From Phragmites australis (taxonomy: Eukaryota; Streptophyta; Magnoliopsida; Poales; Poaceae), in contig NC_084931.1 of NCBI RefSeq assembly GCF_958298935.1, positions 20,797,334 to 20,861,333 on the forward strand: DNA of 64,000 bases, written 5' to 3'. The translations under genes were made by a program, and so were the position numbers. The stretch's first letter is position 1. Every line of letters starts with the position of its first letter. The notes beneath the pieces are model-generated. The model searched no databases and was not told the DNA's origin. It was given only the letters and a program-made list of their open reading frames with translations. Positions 23,905 to 34,981 of this stretch are shown in pieces.

Positions 23905-24391
23905 ATGGCCTCTGATCCTCGCTTGAAGAAGTCAATGCCAGATCTTTTGCTTGCTAGGGTTGAAGTTCCGATGTGCTGGTGTGGAGATCTGTGTAGGGTT
24001 AGGAAGTCCAACGAATTCTCGAACACCTACGACAGGAAGTTCTTCATGTGTTCCAACTACAAGTATGACCCACTGGAGGGCAGCATCTGTGGTGGCTACC
24101 ATAGCCAGGTACTCACATATTGCAAAAGTAAAACACAATTATCTATCATTTACCACTTATGAATCTTTCCTTATTTGCTAGTCTCCGCTGCCACTATGCA
24201 ACTTCATACAATGGATCGATACTGAGTAGAGTGAAATAGGTGTTTTCCTCGTACACACCCAACACCGAGTGGCATGGAAAAGATTCCATAAAATAGAAGC
24301 TGATGAGAGGAGAGAGGCGACCCGCAAACACCTACAGGAGGAAGAGAAGAAGAGGAGTAGAACCGTCTCAAAGCGGAGGCGAGGGAAATAG
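23905..24391 (+). pseudogene. GRF-type zinc-finger gene, near-intact
   Basis: Exon 1 (23905-24108) codes 68 residues without a break: MASDPRLKKSMPDLLLARVE, then CWCGDLCRVRKSNEFSNTYD and KFFMCSNYKYDP. After a 73-bp intron (donor GTACTC, acceptor TGCTAG), exon 2 (24182-24391) reads SPLPLCNFIQWIDTE, a stop in place of a probable Gln, then a charged helix (EADERREATRKHLQEEEKKR) and a basic end. Cys-x-Cys, MC and C-x-FIQWID are the zinc ligands and closing motif of the GRF domain, a nucleic-acid-binding finger. The single internal TAG is the only visible defect. Confidence 0.62.
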
Positions 24392-24885
24392 GGAGAGGAA
24401 GCGCGAGGGGGTACGTCGGGCTTGTGAGATGGACCTGAGGTGGCGAGGAAGGGAAAGTACCCACACCACACTCAGTAGAGTGTTAGTAGTAATCATCTAG
24501 TTTCAATTCCCTATGACATGTTAGGTTTAGAATTAGTATATGTCTATGTTATTTTATAATTGTACCATACAAGTCAATGTCATTGTTAGTTTATGTATGT
24601 GGCTTCTTTAAATTTTCTAAGGCATGCTAGGTTTGTCATCGGTACATGTCTATGATAGAATGAAAAATGTATCGAATATGTCACTATCGTTGTTAGAGTC
24701 GGTGTATGGCATGTGGTGCTTCACGCAGTTTAACATTTCAATATTTCAAGCGGTATTGTTTAATGCTGACATATGCCTAACCCGGCTATATGAATGTACA
24801 CTGAATTTTGCTATGGTTGTGCCTTACTAAATACATGATTCTTCCCAAATTAAGAAACCATTAAAAACAAAAAAATTAAAGAAAA
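24392..24885. other. downstream flank of the GRF gene
   Basis: AT-rich, no gene seen. Probably the 3' untranslated region and flank of the cassette. Confidence 0.4.
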
Positions 24886-24889
24886 TTTA

Positions 24890-25115
24890 TCTATCGGCAC
24901 GCCGGTTCCTGACAGGCCTGTTAGCATTTCATGTGCCGATAGGCCTACCAGCTATCACATAGCCCGACAACCATCTCGGTGTGTACCCAGAGGCCTGTCG
25001 ACACGTGGAATGCCGATGAGCACATGTTTATCGATAAGTCCCCAGGCCCACTGCCACATAGGCTGTCGGCACTCCGCGTGCTGATTGGTCCGTAGTCAGC
25101 ACTTCACATGCCAAT
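24890..25115. repeat. degenerate array of GTGCCGATAGGCC / CTGTCGGCAC words
   Basis: About five to six imperfect units of roughly 40 bp, with the word (TGCCGAT / ATCGGCA / GTCGGCAC) in both orientations, in otherwise AT-rich DNA. It may mark the right border of the PMD/GRF cassette, as arrays of this flavour often flank such genes in grasses (recalled, not verified). Confidence 0.5.
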
Positions 25116-25997
25116 AGATAATTCTTGCAATTTTATGATTTCAAATACTATTTTTACAATTTTTCAATAAAATAATATTATTAAAAAAGTCGTTATTAGA
25201 AAGGTAAAAATTGGCGCGCTGTTCTAACCTGATGGCTGATGCCAGGACATGATATACTCTGACCGGGTTATCTCATGACTTGCATGATATCTTATTTATT
25301 TTATATTATGTCAGCGTATGCTTTCCTACTAATAAATATTATTGAATTGTGTAAAATACATTTCGCACTGCAAAAGAAGCCACAAATAAAGGTGTGATCT
25401 GCCATCAGCACATGTGTCTCTGACTGTGCCTTTGTCATGTGGGGACTCACCTATCAGCACATCAGTGTTTCAATATGCAGTTTTTTTTTTTTTTTTTTTT
25501 TACGTGTATGCATGAGTTGAATAAACCGACTTCTGCTCGGCACTTCGCAGGACTATCCACAGGACATACTAGTTCGAACGAAACGGGGCTGATTTTGGTT
25601 CCTCATTTCGAAGCTGAGAACTTTCACCAGTTCCATCATTTCACACAGCCATCCAGAGGAGGGGCAAATGGATCCAAGGATTGAAATGTTACCGAGTACT
25701 GTCGTGTCCCGAGCGCACAAGCGAGTTAGCCACAACCAAACAGTATCACAAATTTGGCCGTTAAAGGTGTTCACCACCTGCAAATGGGGTCACAAAACCA
25801 ACTAACAGCCAACTTGTACACCGTTTATTCCAACGGATTGACAAAAAGAAAGAACTTCCTATCCATCAGGAGGTGCAAGCAGAACAACTTCAGATCATGC
25901 ACCCACTGGGCAAGTAAAGAAAATTGGTTCTGTGTTGCATATAAGTTCCGGAGGCAAAAGCACATGAAGCAGAAACCAAGAAATGCCGCGAACGCCC
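25116..25997. other. intergenic region and 3' UTR of the acyl carrier protein gene
   Basis: Contains a 21-T run at 25481-25501. Nearer the gene, a minus-strand AATAAA (about 25823-25828) can serve as poly(A) signal for the acyl carrier protein transcript about 170 bp past its stop. Confidence 0.5.
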
Positions 25998-28271
25998 TTA
26001 TTTTGCTTGAGGATGCGAAGCGATGAAGTCGACCGCTGTTTTGATGGAGTCAATCTTCTCTGCCTCGTTGTCAGGGATCTCGAAGCCAAATTCTTCCTCA
26101 AACGCCATCACAACCTCGACAGTGTCCAAGCTATCAAGTCCGAGGTCCTTCTGGAAATGTGCAGTAGACGTTACCTGCAAGATTTGATGGAGAAACAACA
26201 ACTGATTAATGATGGTTCTGATCTAGAGAGCTACTTTGTTTGCTCTAATTTGCACCACTGCAAAGTATAAATATTATTATGAAACTACCACTCTGACCTA
26301 AGAACAATTAGTTTTCATTTATTTTGACTTTCAACATACGCAAATCACATTATTTCAATACAACACTGCACTACAGGCTGACCAGAGTGTGATTCCTGCC
26401 TTACTCTTGAACATTTTAAGTGCTGTTATGTTGTTTCTTGTATTATCTACAAGCAATCTGTAGGCATAGTAGCAGGCGCACAATAATGCCGTACCTGTTT
26501 CTCGCCCACTGAAATCACTAAGCCCACAATTTCAAGCTACATATTGAGTTACTGTCTCATCCTTACTTCCTTAGGTGCCAAATCAAATGATTAGAAATAT
26601 GCCTATCTAGCGCACCGTTGGCAGGCAAGAGTACAGCACTAAGCTTGACTGAAAGTATTCAAGTTGTACATGAGTTTAAATTAGCCTACTTGACCTCAGC
26701 TTTACAAGCTGGAACTTAGTTCAAATAATTGCCACAAGATTGAAGATTTTACTCCAAAAGCATTTTCCCCAACAGAGGCACTCAGTACAAAAATATGTTA
26801 AATGCCATCCACCTGTGTCCATCAGAATCAACACTCCTTACACCACATTTCAAGTGAACATCGCTGCACAATTTTTTCTCCAACAATGCAGGAGAGCTGC
26901 GTGCCATTTCATTAAGAAGGAATAAAGGTAGTACAGAAAAAAGTCAAGTCCGGGAGAAACGAAAAATGAATCAAAGCAGGCATTGACTACATAGTTGAGA
27001 TTTGTAAATAAGACCAGGAGTCTAGGATATCAAGATAACAGATCAAACGACTGTTGCCAACATCCTAGTTGCATTGCATCTGACAAACACAAACTGGAGA
27101 ACTGTTAAACTGACTTCAAAACTGAGAACCGCAAAAGCAGTATTATTTTGGTCTGTAACAACGGTACTTGTTTCATGAAATACAATATGTACTACAAGTT
27201 AAGCGAAGCACAGCACTACTGATACAACACAATGTGAATACATTTTTCATTGATAAACTCTACCAAATTTAGGTGTGAAAGAATGACAAATTACACAATT
27301 TGATGATTTTGGGTTTTCCGTCAAACACACCCAAGGATTAGATTGACTGACAACAAACTGGGTCAATTTCCAATAGGGCAGACAAAAGCTCTAGTGGTCA
27401 TCTAAGCATATATTTCGTTATTTCAATCACCAGTTCACCACTTGACCACTTTACAATCATGAGAGTAGGCTCTTTTAATCATATGCTCACAAGCTCCAGA
27501 ACTCTAAAAAAAGAAACAGGACAAGCGAAACCTACAGGAGCTAACTGTAGATTTAAAACTGAGCTAAATAAAACACAGCGCCGACCGCTGACGCTAGGTA
27601 ACACACCACATCTGAACTAGACTGAACTCGAGGTATGACATCGTGAAATTAGTTAAGACATTGATGCAAAACCAGAGCACTATCCAGTGTCCAATGAGTA
27701 CCACATTAATCAGTAATTAAGGAATTTCGTCATTTCTGAATCAAACTTTCATAACTATCAGACTGAATCGTCAAAAGTAAAGAGGCTGCCGTGTCCTACT
27801 CCTCTACCCCTTCATCATCTCCAACTGGAACGCTGCTTAAAGATCACTTGATTTCTCAACTAAATGCTTCACAATCACTTAAACGTTTACACCGAGCTCT
27901 TCATGGAGCGCCCAATTCCCTCTACCACCCTGACGCCACCATCTGGTGACGCAAGCTGAAAACCCTAAACCCTCCAGAACAGATCCTGATCCACGCACCG
28001 AACCAAACGTACAGGCCGCCGCACAAGCATCCGCAGCTACGAGATAGATCGCGCTCACCTTTGCAGGCTCAACCTTCTGGAAGTTCTTGACGACGGAGAC
28101 GACGCGGTCGGCGACCTCGCCCTTGTCGAGGAACGACCCCTTCGTCTCCTCCGTCATGGACGACAAGAGCCGCCGGGCGACGGGCACGGTCCCCGCTGCC
28201 GCCGCCGCGGGACGCGCCACCGGCACGCGGATGTGGGTCAGGAGGGCTCTCCTCGCCGCCGCCATCGCCAT
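25998..28271 (-). CDS. mitochondrial acyl carrier protein
   Basis: Two exons, 28059-28271 (71 codons) and 25998-26174 (58 codons plus TAA), joined across a 1884-bp phase-0 intron (donor GTGAGC, acceptor TTGCAG); the product is 129 residues. Residues 1-45 form an Arg/Ala-rich, acid-free presequence ([20 protein letters not shown]) suited to mitochondrial import. The carrier domain follows ([19 protein letters not shown], then [33 protein letters not shown]). The serine of DSLD (residue 86) is the 4'-phosphopantetheine site. The protein carries acyl chains in mitochondrial fatty-acid synthesis, which feeds lipoic acid production, and is an accessory part of respiratory complex I. The upstream ORF extends beyond the chosen Met, but the tandem MAM start at 28271 fits family length. 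The gene appears intact. Confidence 0.95.
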
Positions 28272-28469
28272 TTTTCCTCTCTCGATCGATCGGAACAGGT
28301 GCGCGGCGGCGAGTGGGGTGGGGAAGGAAAGCTTGTGCTGGTACGGGCTGATACAAACCGTGATCCGTCGGGCCATATGTGCAGAATGAATCTGCGGCCC
28401 AGTTCAAATAACCTAGACTAACAAATTCATGGGCTTCTCTATAAAAATTCATGGCCTGAATGTTACATA
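28272..28469 (-). promoter_or_regulatory. 5' UTR and core promoter of the acyl carrier protein gene
   Basis: On the minus strand a TATA-like TTTTATAGA lies at about 28437-28445 and TGGGCC/AGCCCA-type words (site II-like, frequent before plant mitochondrial-protein genes) lie between 28376 and 28435. Inferred only from words and spacing. The fold-back element at 28470 sits just upstream. Confidence 0.4.
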
Positions 28470-29130
28470 CCGCCTACCGATAGGGAGTTTTTTTTATTTC
28501 TTAAATAAAAAGTTACAATAATATGTGTCTTTTTGAAAAATCACATATCTAAGACTCCTGTCACCATTTCAATGGATGACAAATTAAAAAATAAATCTAT
28601 CGTTCTTTCAACAGGCGACAAATTAAAAAATAAATCTATCACCCTTACAGCGGATGACATGTTAAAAAAAACAGCATTCTAATGCTCTCAAAATTTAAAA
28701 CACTATCAAAACAATAATAACTTCTTTGAAAAAATGTATGGTATAGATGATGCTATAATATAGCTACCTAACAATTTTCAATTCAAACAATTACTTATAC
28801 AATAAGAAACAAAAAAATATATAAATTTTATTGTACAGAGTTTGTACAATGAAATTTGCATTTTTTTGTTTCTCATTGTAGATCATATTTTTGTCTAATT
28901 TTTTAGAGATCATAGTATCATCTACACCATGAAATGATTTAGATTTTTTTTATGAAAATTTCGATTGTGTTTTGAATTTTGGGAGCAATAGAACATAGCA
29001 TTTTTATTTTTAAATATGTCGCTCGTTGAAAGAAGTTTAGATGTGCAATTTTTCAAAACAGACGCCTATTTTTTATAATTTTTTGATTTAAGAAATATAT
29101 AAAAAAATCGCCGGATAGGCTCATAGGCGG
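28470..29130. mobile_element. 661-bp fold-back (long inverted repeat) element
   Basis: The left end (CCGCCTACCGATAGGG) pairs with the right end (reverse complement CCGCCTATGAGCCTATCC). The pairing continues inward through TTTCTTAAAT.AAAAA-type tracts to a centre near 28845, where ACAAAAAAATATATAA...TTTTTTTGTTTCTCATTGTA fold together, so nearly the whole element can form one hairpin. It is flanked by ATA on both sides (28467-28469 and 29131-29133). No coding capacity. It lies just upstream of the acyl carrier protein promoter. Confidence 0.75.
28561..28670. repeat. short tandem repeat within the fold-back element
   Basis: Three imperfect copies of a ~47-bp unit containing GATGACAAATTAAAAAATAAA in the left arm only, so the arms are not fully symmetric here. 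Confidence 0.65.
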
Positions 29131-29133
29131 ATA

Positions 29134-30363
29134 CTACCATACTTGATTTCCCCTCTTAAAAAACCAATTTGTGATTTTTGTTATTGTGAAAAAGTTAAAA
29201 CAATATACATGGCCAGTACAATGGCGTTATTTTATAGGCCGTCTGATGTATTACTAAGTGATCTTTAGACAATTTTTAAAAAATCCCTATAATAGATTAT
29301 CTTTTCAATTATCTCGTAATAATTTTACGAGTCCTTAACTGTAGCAAATCAATGTTGTGAGTTGCATGGCAATGATAACTCTTACAATGATTTGGGAGCA
29401 GTCCTGTTGTCTTAAATTTTAGCTTACTAGCAACTGTACACATGTTTCATATACGTGGAATTAATCCAGTATATACCAATCCGAAGAAGTAAAAAATAGC
29501 ATAACAAAAGAGAGATTTACGTACATGAAATTCATAACATGATCATATAAATTTAGGAGGGAGGATGATAATGAGTAACTGGACAGAAAGGTGGAGGGGA
29601 CTGTATCGTCTAGAGTTGGTTGTACATAGTAACGCTATGAGAATGATCAATATGGTGACCTATTTATAAGGGGATAAAAACAATTGTCGTATAATACCTT
29701 GGTGTACAGATAGCGCAACGGAGGTGACCTTCGTGGAAGACAACGGTGGAGGCGATGCATGGATGGCGGCACACCCTCTCCAGAAAGCCAACGCTGTAGA
29801 CGAATTGAAAGGTGACGTACCCTCTGGAGAAATCTGACAATGAATGTATGGAAGACACATATTAGGAGATTGAATGTATTTTTGGAATGTATGTAAGGCA
29901 AATATTAGATGTCTAGGTATAAAAAATAGAAAATTAAATATATTTTTAGAAGGAGAAACGTGATCTAACTTTATACGGTGACCGTTTGACCAACTTAGGT
30001 GGACCGTGGAGATCGATCAGATCTGTCATAACTCGTGTATTTTATAGGAGTATAGATGAAGTTAGGTAAAATGGTCCACATCAACCATCTTATAGGTCGT
30101 CTCATGCACTGCCATGTAGGAGTTTATGATTTTGTTGTCTCGCTAAACAACAACTTCATAAGCTAAAACTTTGTGCCACAAGATGACTCACACACCATTG
30201 TACCGTATGTCTTTGCGATGGGTATATTTTCTTCCCTTCCATCGATCCATAAATTAAAGGGACTTGGAGTTGCTATGAGACAACTACAAAGACGATCTAT
30301 TGTAGGGGTTATCAGTTAAGTCATCTCAAAATTATGTAGAGGCTATGAGACGGCTTATAAGAT
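29134..30363. other. intergenic region, no gene recognised
   Basis: AT-rich with short ORFs only. Sequence near 30010-30370 contains several GTCTCATG/TATGAGACG words describing partly inverted copies, perhaps an old MITE. Confidence 0.35.
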
Positions 30364-31819
30364 GACACCCTTGTTTTTTTTAGGCGAAGACAGTGGGGGA
30401 GGCCCCTACAGTTGGGATTTTATTAACAAAAGAGGACATTGTACAAAGAGAAATTATACAGAGGACTTCCATGAGATCCAAAGAAACAAGAAAAGCTAAA
30501 AGAGAAGGTCAAGCCAGCTTGAAATAACTACTCTAATGGAGTCTTTAAATCTATGAAATTGCAGATGGGACTCTTCCAAGAAGAAATGCATGGTATATTA
30601 GTCTAAAAGATAAAGCCATTTCATTGCTTCCAAATTTGCCATGCAGCAATAATGAAGGTTTCCATGAAGAAAGGCTGAGAAAAATCATGCTTAGCCTTCA
30701 ACATCATGCCAGAGAAAGGAAGATCGTAGGCCAATGAAGATGAATAGATTTCCAGCATCTTTTACTAAAAGAACATCCCAAGGAGAGATGAGAAACAGTT
30801 TCCTCATCATGTTGATCATATAATACACAACTGTAATTATTGTTATTGACCTTAAATTTTTTCCTCTTGAGAATATTCCTTGTATTAAGTATATCAACCA
30901 AAAGCAGCTAAGTAAACACTTTGAGTTTGTTGGAGCATTTGGACTTCCATAACCAAAGAAAAGGTTGGGGTGGCTGAAGATTCTTGAAAGGATGATTGTA
31001 AAATTTCTTAGAAAAATATAGAACCCCAAATGTAGTTTCATTATCCTTTTCATCAGTATGAATTTGAATACCATTTATCTTTTCTTGTAAGCTGAGATAT
31101 TCCGTATAAGCTTGTTCAGAGAGAGGAATGCAAAATTGTTCTTGAATGATGTTGTTACTAAGAAACCCCTTGACTGAGATTTTCTTATTCTTTGCAAATG
31201 AAAAAAAAAGCCTTGGATAAAGACCCTGAAGAAGGTGACTATTCCATACATCACTCTAGAATAAAACTGTTGTACCACTGTCAACTGTACAAGAAGTAAT
31301 TCCTCTGAATAAATCACATAACTTGAGAATATCCTTCCACCAAAACATCCAACACTGGTAGAAGCTAAAGGAGGGGCAAAATTTCTGTAGTGAGCATTCC
31401 AAACCAACTTATCCCATGGCAGACCCTTTTGATTATAAAATTTATCCAAGTGCTTGAGCAAGAGAGCTGAGTTATGATTTCTCAGATTGATAACTCCAAG
31501 GCCTTCTTTTGTTTTGGGCCTACAGACCTTGTTCCATGCTACAAGAGGCTTACTTTTAACATTAACATCTGTACCTCTCCAAAGACAATGTCGTCTTGCT
31601 CTATCAATGTAGTCAATCACTACAACAGAAATTTGAAGAGAACACATAGTATATGTGGGCAAAGAAGAGAGAACAATGTTGACCAATTGTAGTCTTCCAG
31701 CCATGGTGAGCATTGATGAAATAGATGTCAGTCTTCTTTCAATTCTATTAATTATAGGAGCATAGTCATCCACTCTTGGTTTTGTTGTTCCTAAAGGAAG
31801 GCTCAGATATGTGAAAGGA

Positions 31820-32943
31820 TACTGCTACAAACAGTTTTCAGAGGCGGGTGGTAACCCATTTTCACAGACGTTTAGCCATCCGCCTCTGGTTGAAAACCTG
31901 TGAAAATGGACGATTTTCACAGGTGGTTCATTCCGTATATGGTAATATGTTTCCACAGATGGTTCCTTAAGCGGATCACCTCTAGTAATTGGTCCTCGAA
32001 TCAACATATTTTGGCCTGAAAAATTGATTTTTTTTGCCCAACTAGGCATCGCCGCAGCTGCGCCGTCGCAAGTCACAAGTCATACGATTTTTCACACGAA
32101 ACATGCGCGCGTGCAGTTTGTGGCACTTGAACCCGGGATCTCTCAGCTCACGCGATACATCCTTACCATCCCACTACAGAAGTACTAGTGATACTAATAG
32201 TAGATAGAATTTTGATCTCTTCTGTCTGAAAATTTAAAATGATTATTTGGATATCTAAATGATCTCAAATAAAAAAGTTTTCAACTACAAATTTGTATAT
32301 ATCATTGAGGGATACAATTTTCATATAAAATTTGTCCTCATACGACTTCATATGAAAAAGTAATAATTTTTTTAAGAAAAGCTGTCATCCATTCTGTGAA
32401 AATCATCTCATTTCCAGAGGTGATTCACATAAGAAACTATCTCTGAAAAGGATATTTTACGTAGATGGTTTTACATAGGTGGTTCATATAAGGAACCGTT
32501 TGTGGTAATAATCTAATTTTGAGATACGGTTCACATAAGGAACCGCATCTAAAAATGACCTTTTACACATGCGATTCACATAAGGAACCGTCTGCGGTAA
32601 TCATCATATTTCCAGAGGCGGTTCACATAAGGAATTACCTCTGAAAATGACATTTTATACAGGCGGTTCACATAAGGAACCATATGTGGTAATCATCATA
32701 TTTCTAGATGCGGTTGCCGTAAGGAACCGCCTCTAGAAATGACCTTTTACACATGCAGTTCATATAAGGAACCGCCTGTAATAATCATTCCATTTCCAGA
32801 GGCGGTTATCGTAGGTAGCTGCCTGTGGAAATTTGTTTTCACAGGCGGCTCAAAACTGCAGAGGCCTGCTCAGGCGGTTTGTCATATGAGCTGTCTGTGG
32901 AAAGACACCCTGGGTGTCTCGAAAAATAGTTTTTGTAGTAGTG
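31820..32943. mobile_element. non-autonomous CACTA-type element inside the LINE
   Basis: The right end is TTTTTGTAGTAGTG (reverse complement CACTACTACAAAAA, the CACTA terminus) and the left end is the mutated TACTGCTACAAACAG. The 3-bp flanks are GGA (31817-31819) and AGA (32944-32946). Removing it rejoins the LINE reading (KLGDI then YLSLPLG), which confirms the borders. The 1124-bp interior lacks a transposase and is made largely of subterminal repeats. Confidence 0.85.
32400..32840. repeat. subterminal repeats: palindromic CGGTTCACATAAGGAACCG units
   Basis: Eight or so copies of a 19-bp near-palindrome (CGGTTC...GGAACCG) at 45-65-bp spacing, alternating with CAGAGGCGGTT/ACCGCCTCTG words. 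Subterminal repeats of CACTA elements bind the transposase accessory protein in En/Spm, so these are probable binding sites. Related words occur at the left end (31840-31990) in lower density. Confidence 0.75.
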
Positions 32944-33070
32944 AGAATATCTCCCAATTTACAAACAAAGACCCCTGCCAACTGTCTAGCCTTGTCAGAA
33001 GATATATTCAAAGGAACCAAGCAAGATTTGGAGTAATAACTTTAGGAGATAGACTCAAAGGGCACCCTTG

Positions 33071-34981
33071 TCCTTGCCCTGAGACCATTATTTCGCAAGA
33101 CAACAACCTATTTAGGTCACGCTCCTTTCTCTTATTCACATCACCTAAAATCCTATGTGACAAAACTACCATTGTACTTTCTCTAGGGGGAGGCAAGTTG
33201 GAAACAAGTGTCCTATCACAAGTTGAGACCATGTTTAGCAACTTAGGATAACCCCTCCTAACCTAGGACCCACTCTGGCCTAACCAAACATTTTTTTTTT
33301 GTTGGGGCATACTCCATTACAGGTCGTTGTTTGAGTTTCATGGGATGCTTGTGATAGCATACCCTACATCGCCAAATGTTTTTGGAAATTTCATGACTAT
33401 TTATGTGGGGTTTCAAGGTATGGTAGCACTAGATATTTTGCATTTTAGATGGATAGCCTAGTAAACTTTCTTCTTCTGCCTATGACACCTCTCTAATATG
33501 TCATCGTACATGCTCTGGTATGTCAAGAGCAAGTTACCTCCCTATATTGGCACTCATGGCATTGGATGCTTGCCACTTGTTAATATCTAATCCATTGTAA
33601 AAGAGTTCTTATGCAGGGATTTGCCCATGTGCATGGACACACAGAGATGCATGGATGCCTATTGTTATTGAATTTTCAAAACAATTATTTAACACAAGTA
33701 ACAAGTTCATTCTAGCATGCAAGACTAATGTAAAAAATCATCTGTTGACATTGAGAGGAATTGATATATGATAGGTCAAAGAAGGGGGGCATTAGATAGT
33801 TGAAATGTAATTGGATGATCAGAGTGTCAACTATATGTAGGCAAAAGGATGTAGGAGACTGAAACTTAACACAAACTATCACTCTGTCTCTTCTCGAAGG
33901 GGTGTTGACAACACAAGGATGAGCCTTTATCCTTTGAGGAAAATGGTCAGTCAAAGAGGCTGTGGAATTTATTATTATTAAACTTTGTGAAGCTGCATGT
34001 CTTCAATGTGTGTTTAACTAGGTTTGTATTGCATTTGTTGATTTGACAAAAGGTCCTCTAGTTTTGAGTGTGCTAGGAGCTTTCTTTCTAGTGAGGCTAT
34101 ACAATAAGTAGATTTCATGTTGTGGTGAGGCCATGAAACAAGTAGATATCATGTTTGCCAAAAGAACACTGTTGATTGAGAGCAATTTTTTTGGAAAGTT
34201 TCGAGTTGCAGATTGAGCCATCTTTTAGTTATTCGGAGCTCAACTGGATCGTGACCAGACTGTCCACTTAGACTGATTTTCATGCTACCCACCATACCAT
34301 GCGGTGGCCTCACATGGATCTCACGATGCACATTTCAGACCCTGACCAGACCTTGATCAGACCTTATCACCGCACAATATGGTGCACCCACCGGACCACA
34401 CGATAAGCTGTTCAGACCTTGTCCGGGTCATGACCAAACCATGTCCGGACCATCTACTCAAGTTATTTTTTAGTGTTTTTTTCACCATTCGATTTGGTCT
34501 TTGTTTGGTTGCTTCTTTCACTATTTGAGCTTTGATTTGAGGCTTCCTAATCGTGTTCATAAGGTCAGTACCTTCATTGTGAGTATGTGACTTTGGCTGT
34601 TTAGAAGAGAGATGTGTTGGGTAATAATTATGAAAGGCCATCCAAAAATTGGCAAGACTCTTATTTACCCCCTCTCTAATCGTCTTTCTCAGTTCTTCAT
34701 GATATTCTATCGTTGTTTCACACGAGAGAAACTTCTTAAGGCACCACAAAAGCACTTTGCTCATCCCAAATGTGTGAAGGGCTGGTGCTTTCACATCAAG
34801 ATTTATTAAACACCTCGAACTAAAAAAAGGCTGGAGACACCGAGATGTCGACTATACACACAAAAATAAATAGAACCCATATACCTTCTTTCAACAAGAA
34901 AATAAATAGATACAAGTCAATATTGACATATATCACATTCTAGATGCCAATAAGAAGAAACAAATTCCACTGTCATGCCAC
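33071..34981. other. region between LINE and second CACTA element, no gene recognised
   Basis: Several short ORFs without a recognisable family. Sequence 34230-34470 is rich in TCAGACC/CCGGACCA words in loose repetition and may be part of an unrecognised LTR. A T/G tract at 33291-33302 resembles a retroposon tail. Confidence 0.35.

Larger units (their letters stand above)
30374..33060 (-). mobile_element. 5'-truncated L1-type LINE with target duplication, interrupted by a CACTA element
   Basis: The minus strand reads the reverse transcriptase C-terminal part: SKSCLVPLNIS, SDKARQLAGVFVCKLGDI (just right of 32943), then after the insertion YLSLPLGTTKPRVDDYAPII, IERRL, GRLQLVNIVLSSLPTY. Downstream come RARRHCLWRGTD, KPLVAWNKVCRPKTKEGLG and a decayed zf-RVT finger (30704-30901). 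The 3' end is a short A run (T run at 30374-30381 on plus). Near-identical 10-bp words flank the whole: GACACCCTTG (30364-30373) and GGCACCCTTG (33061-33070). The left part of the protein was never inserted: this is a typical 5'-truncated copy. Confidence 0.85.

Noticed and set aside
28069..28452. 127-residue minus-strand ORF overlapping the acyl carrier protein exon 1
   Set aside because: It is the exon read in another frame; GC-rich exons give open shadow frames. The true frame is fixed by the carrier domain across the splice.
33008..33241. 77-residue minus-strand ORF right of the LINE
   Set aside because: It spans the LINE target duplication and flank; only the last few codons belong to the LINE, in another frame.
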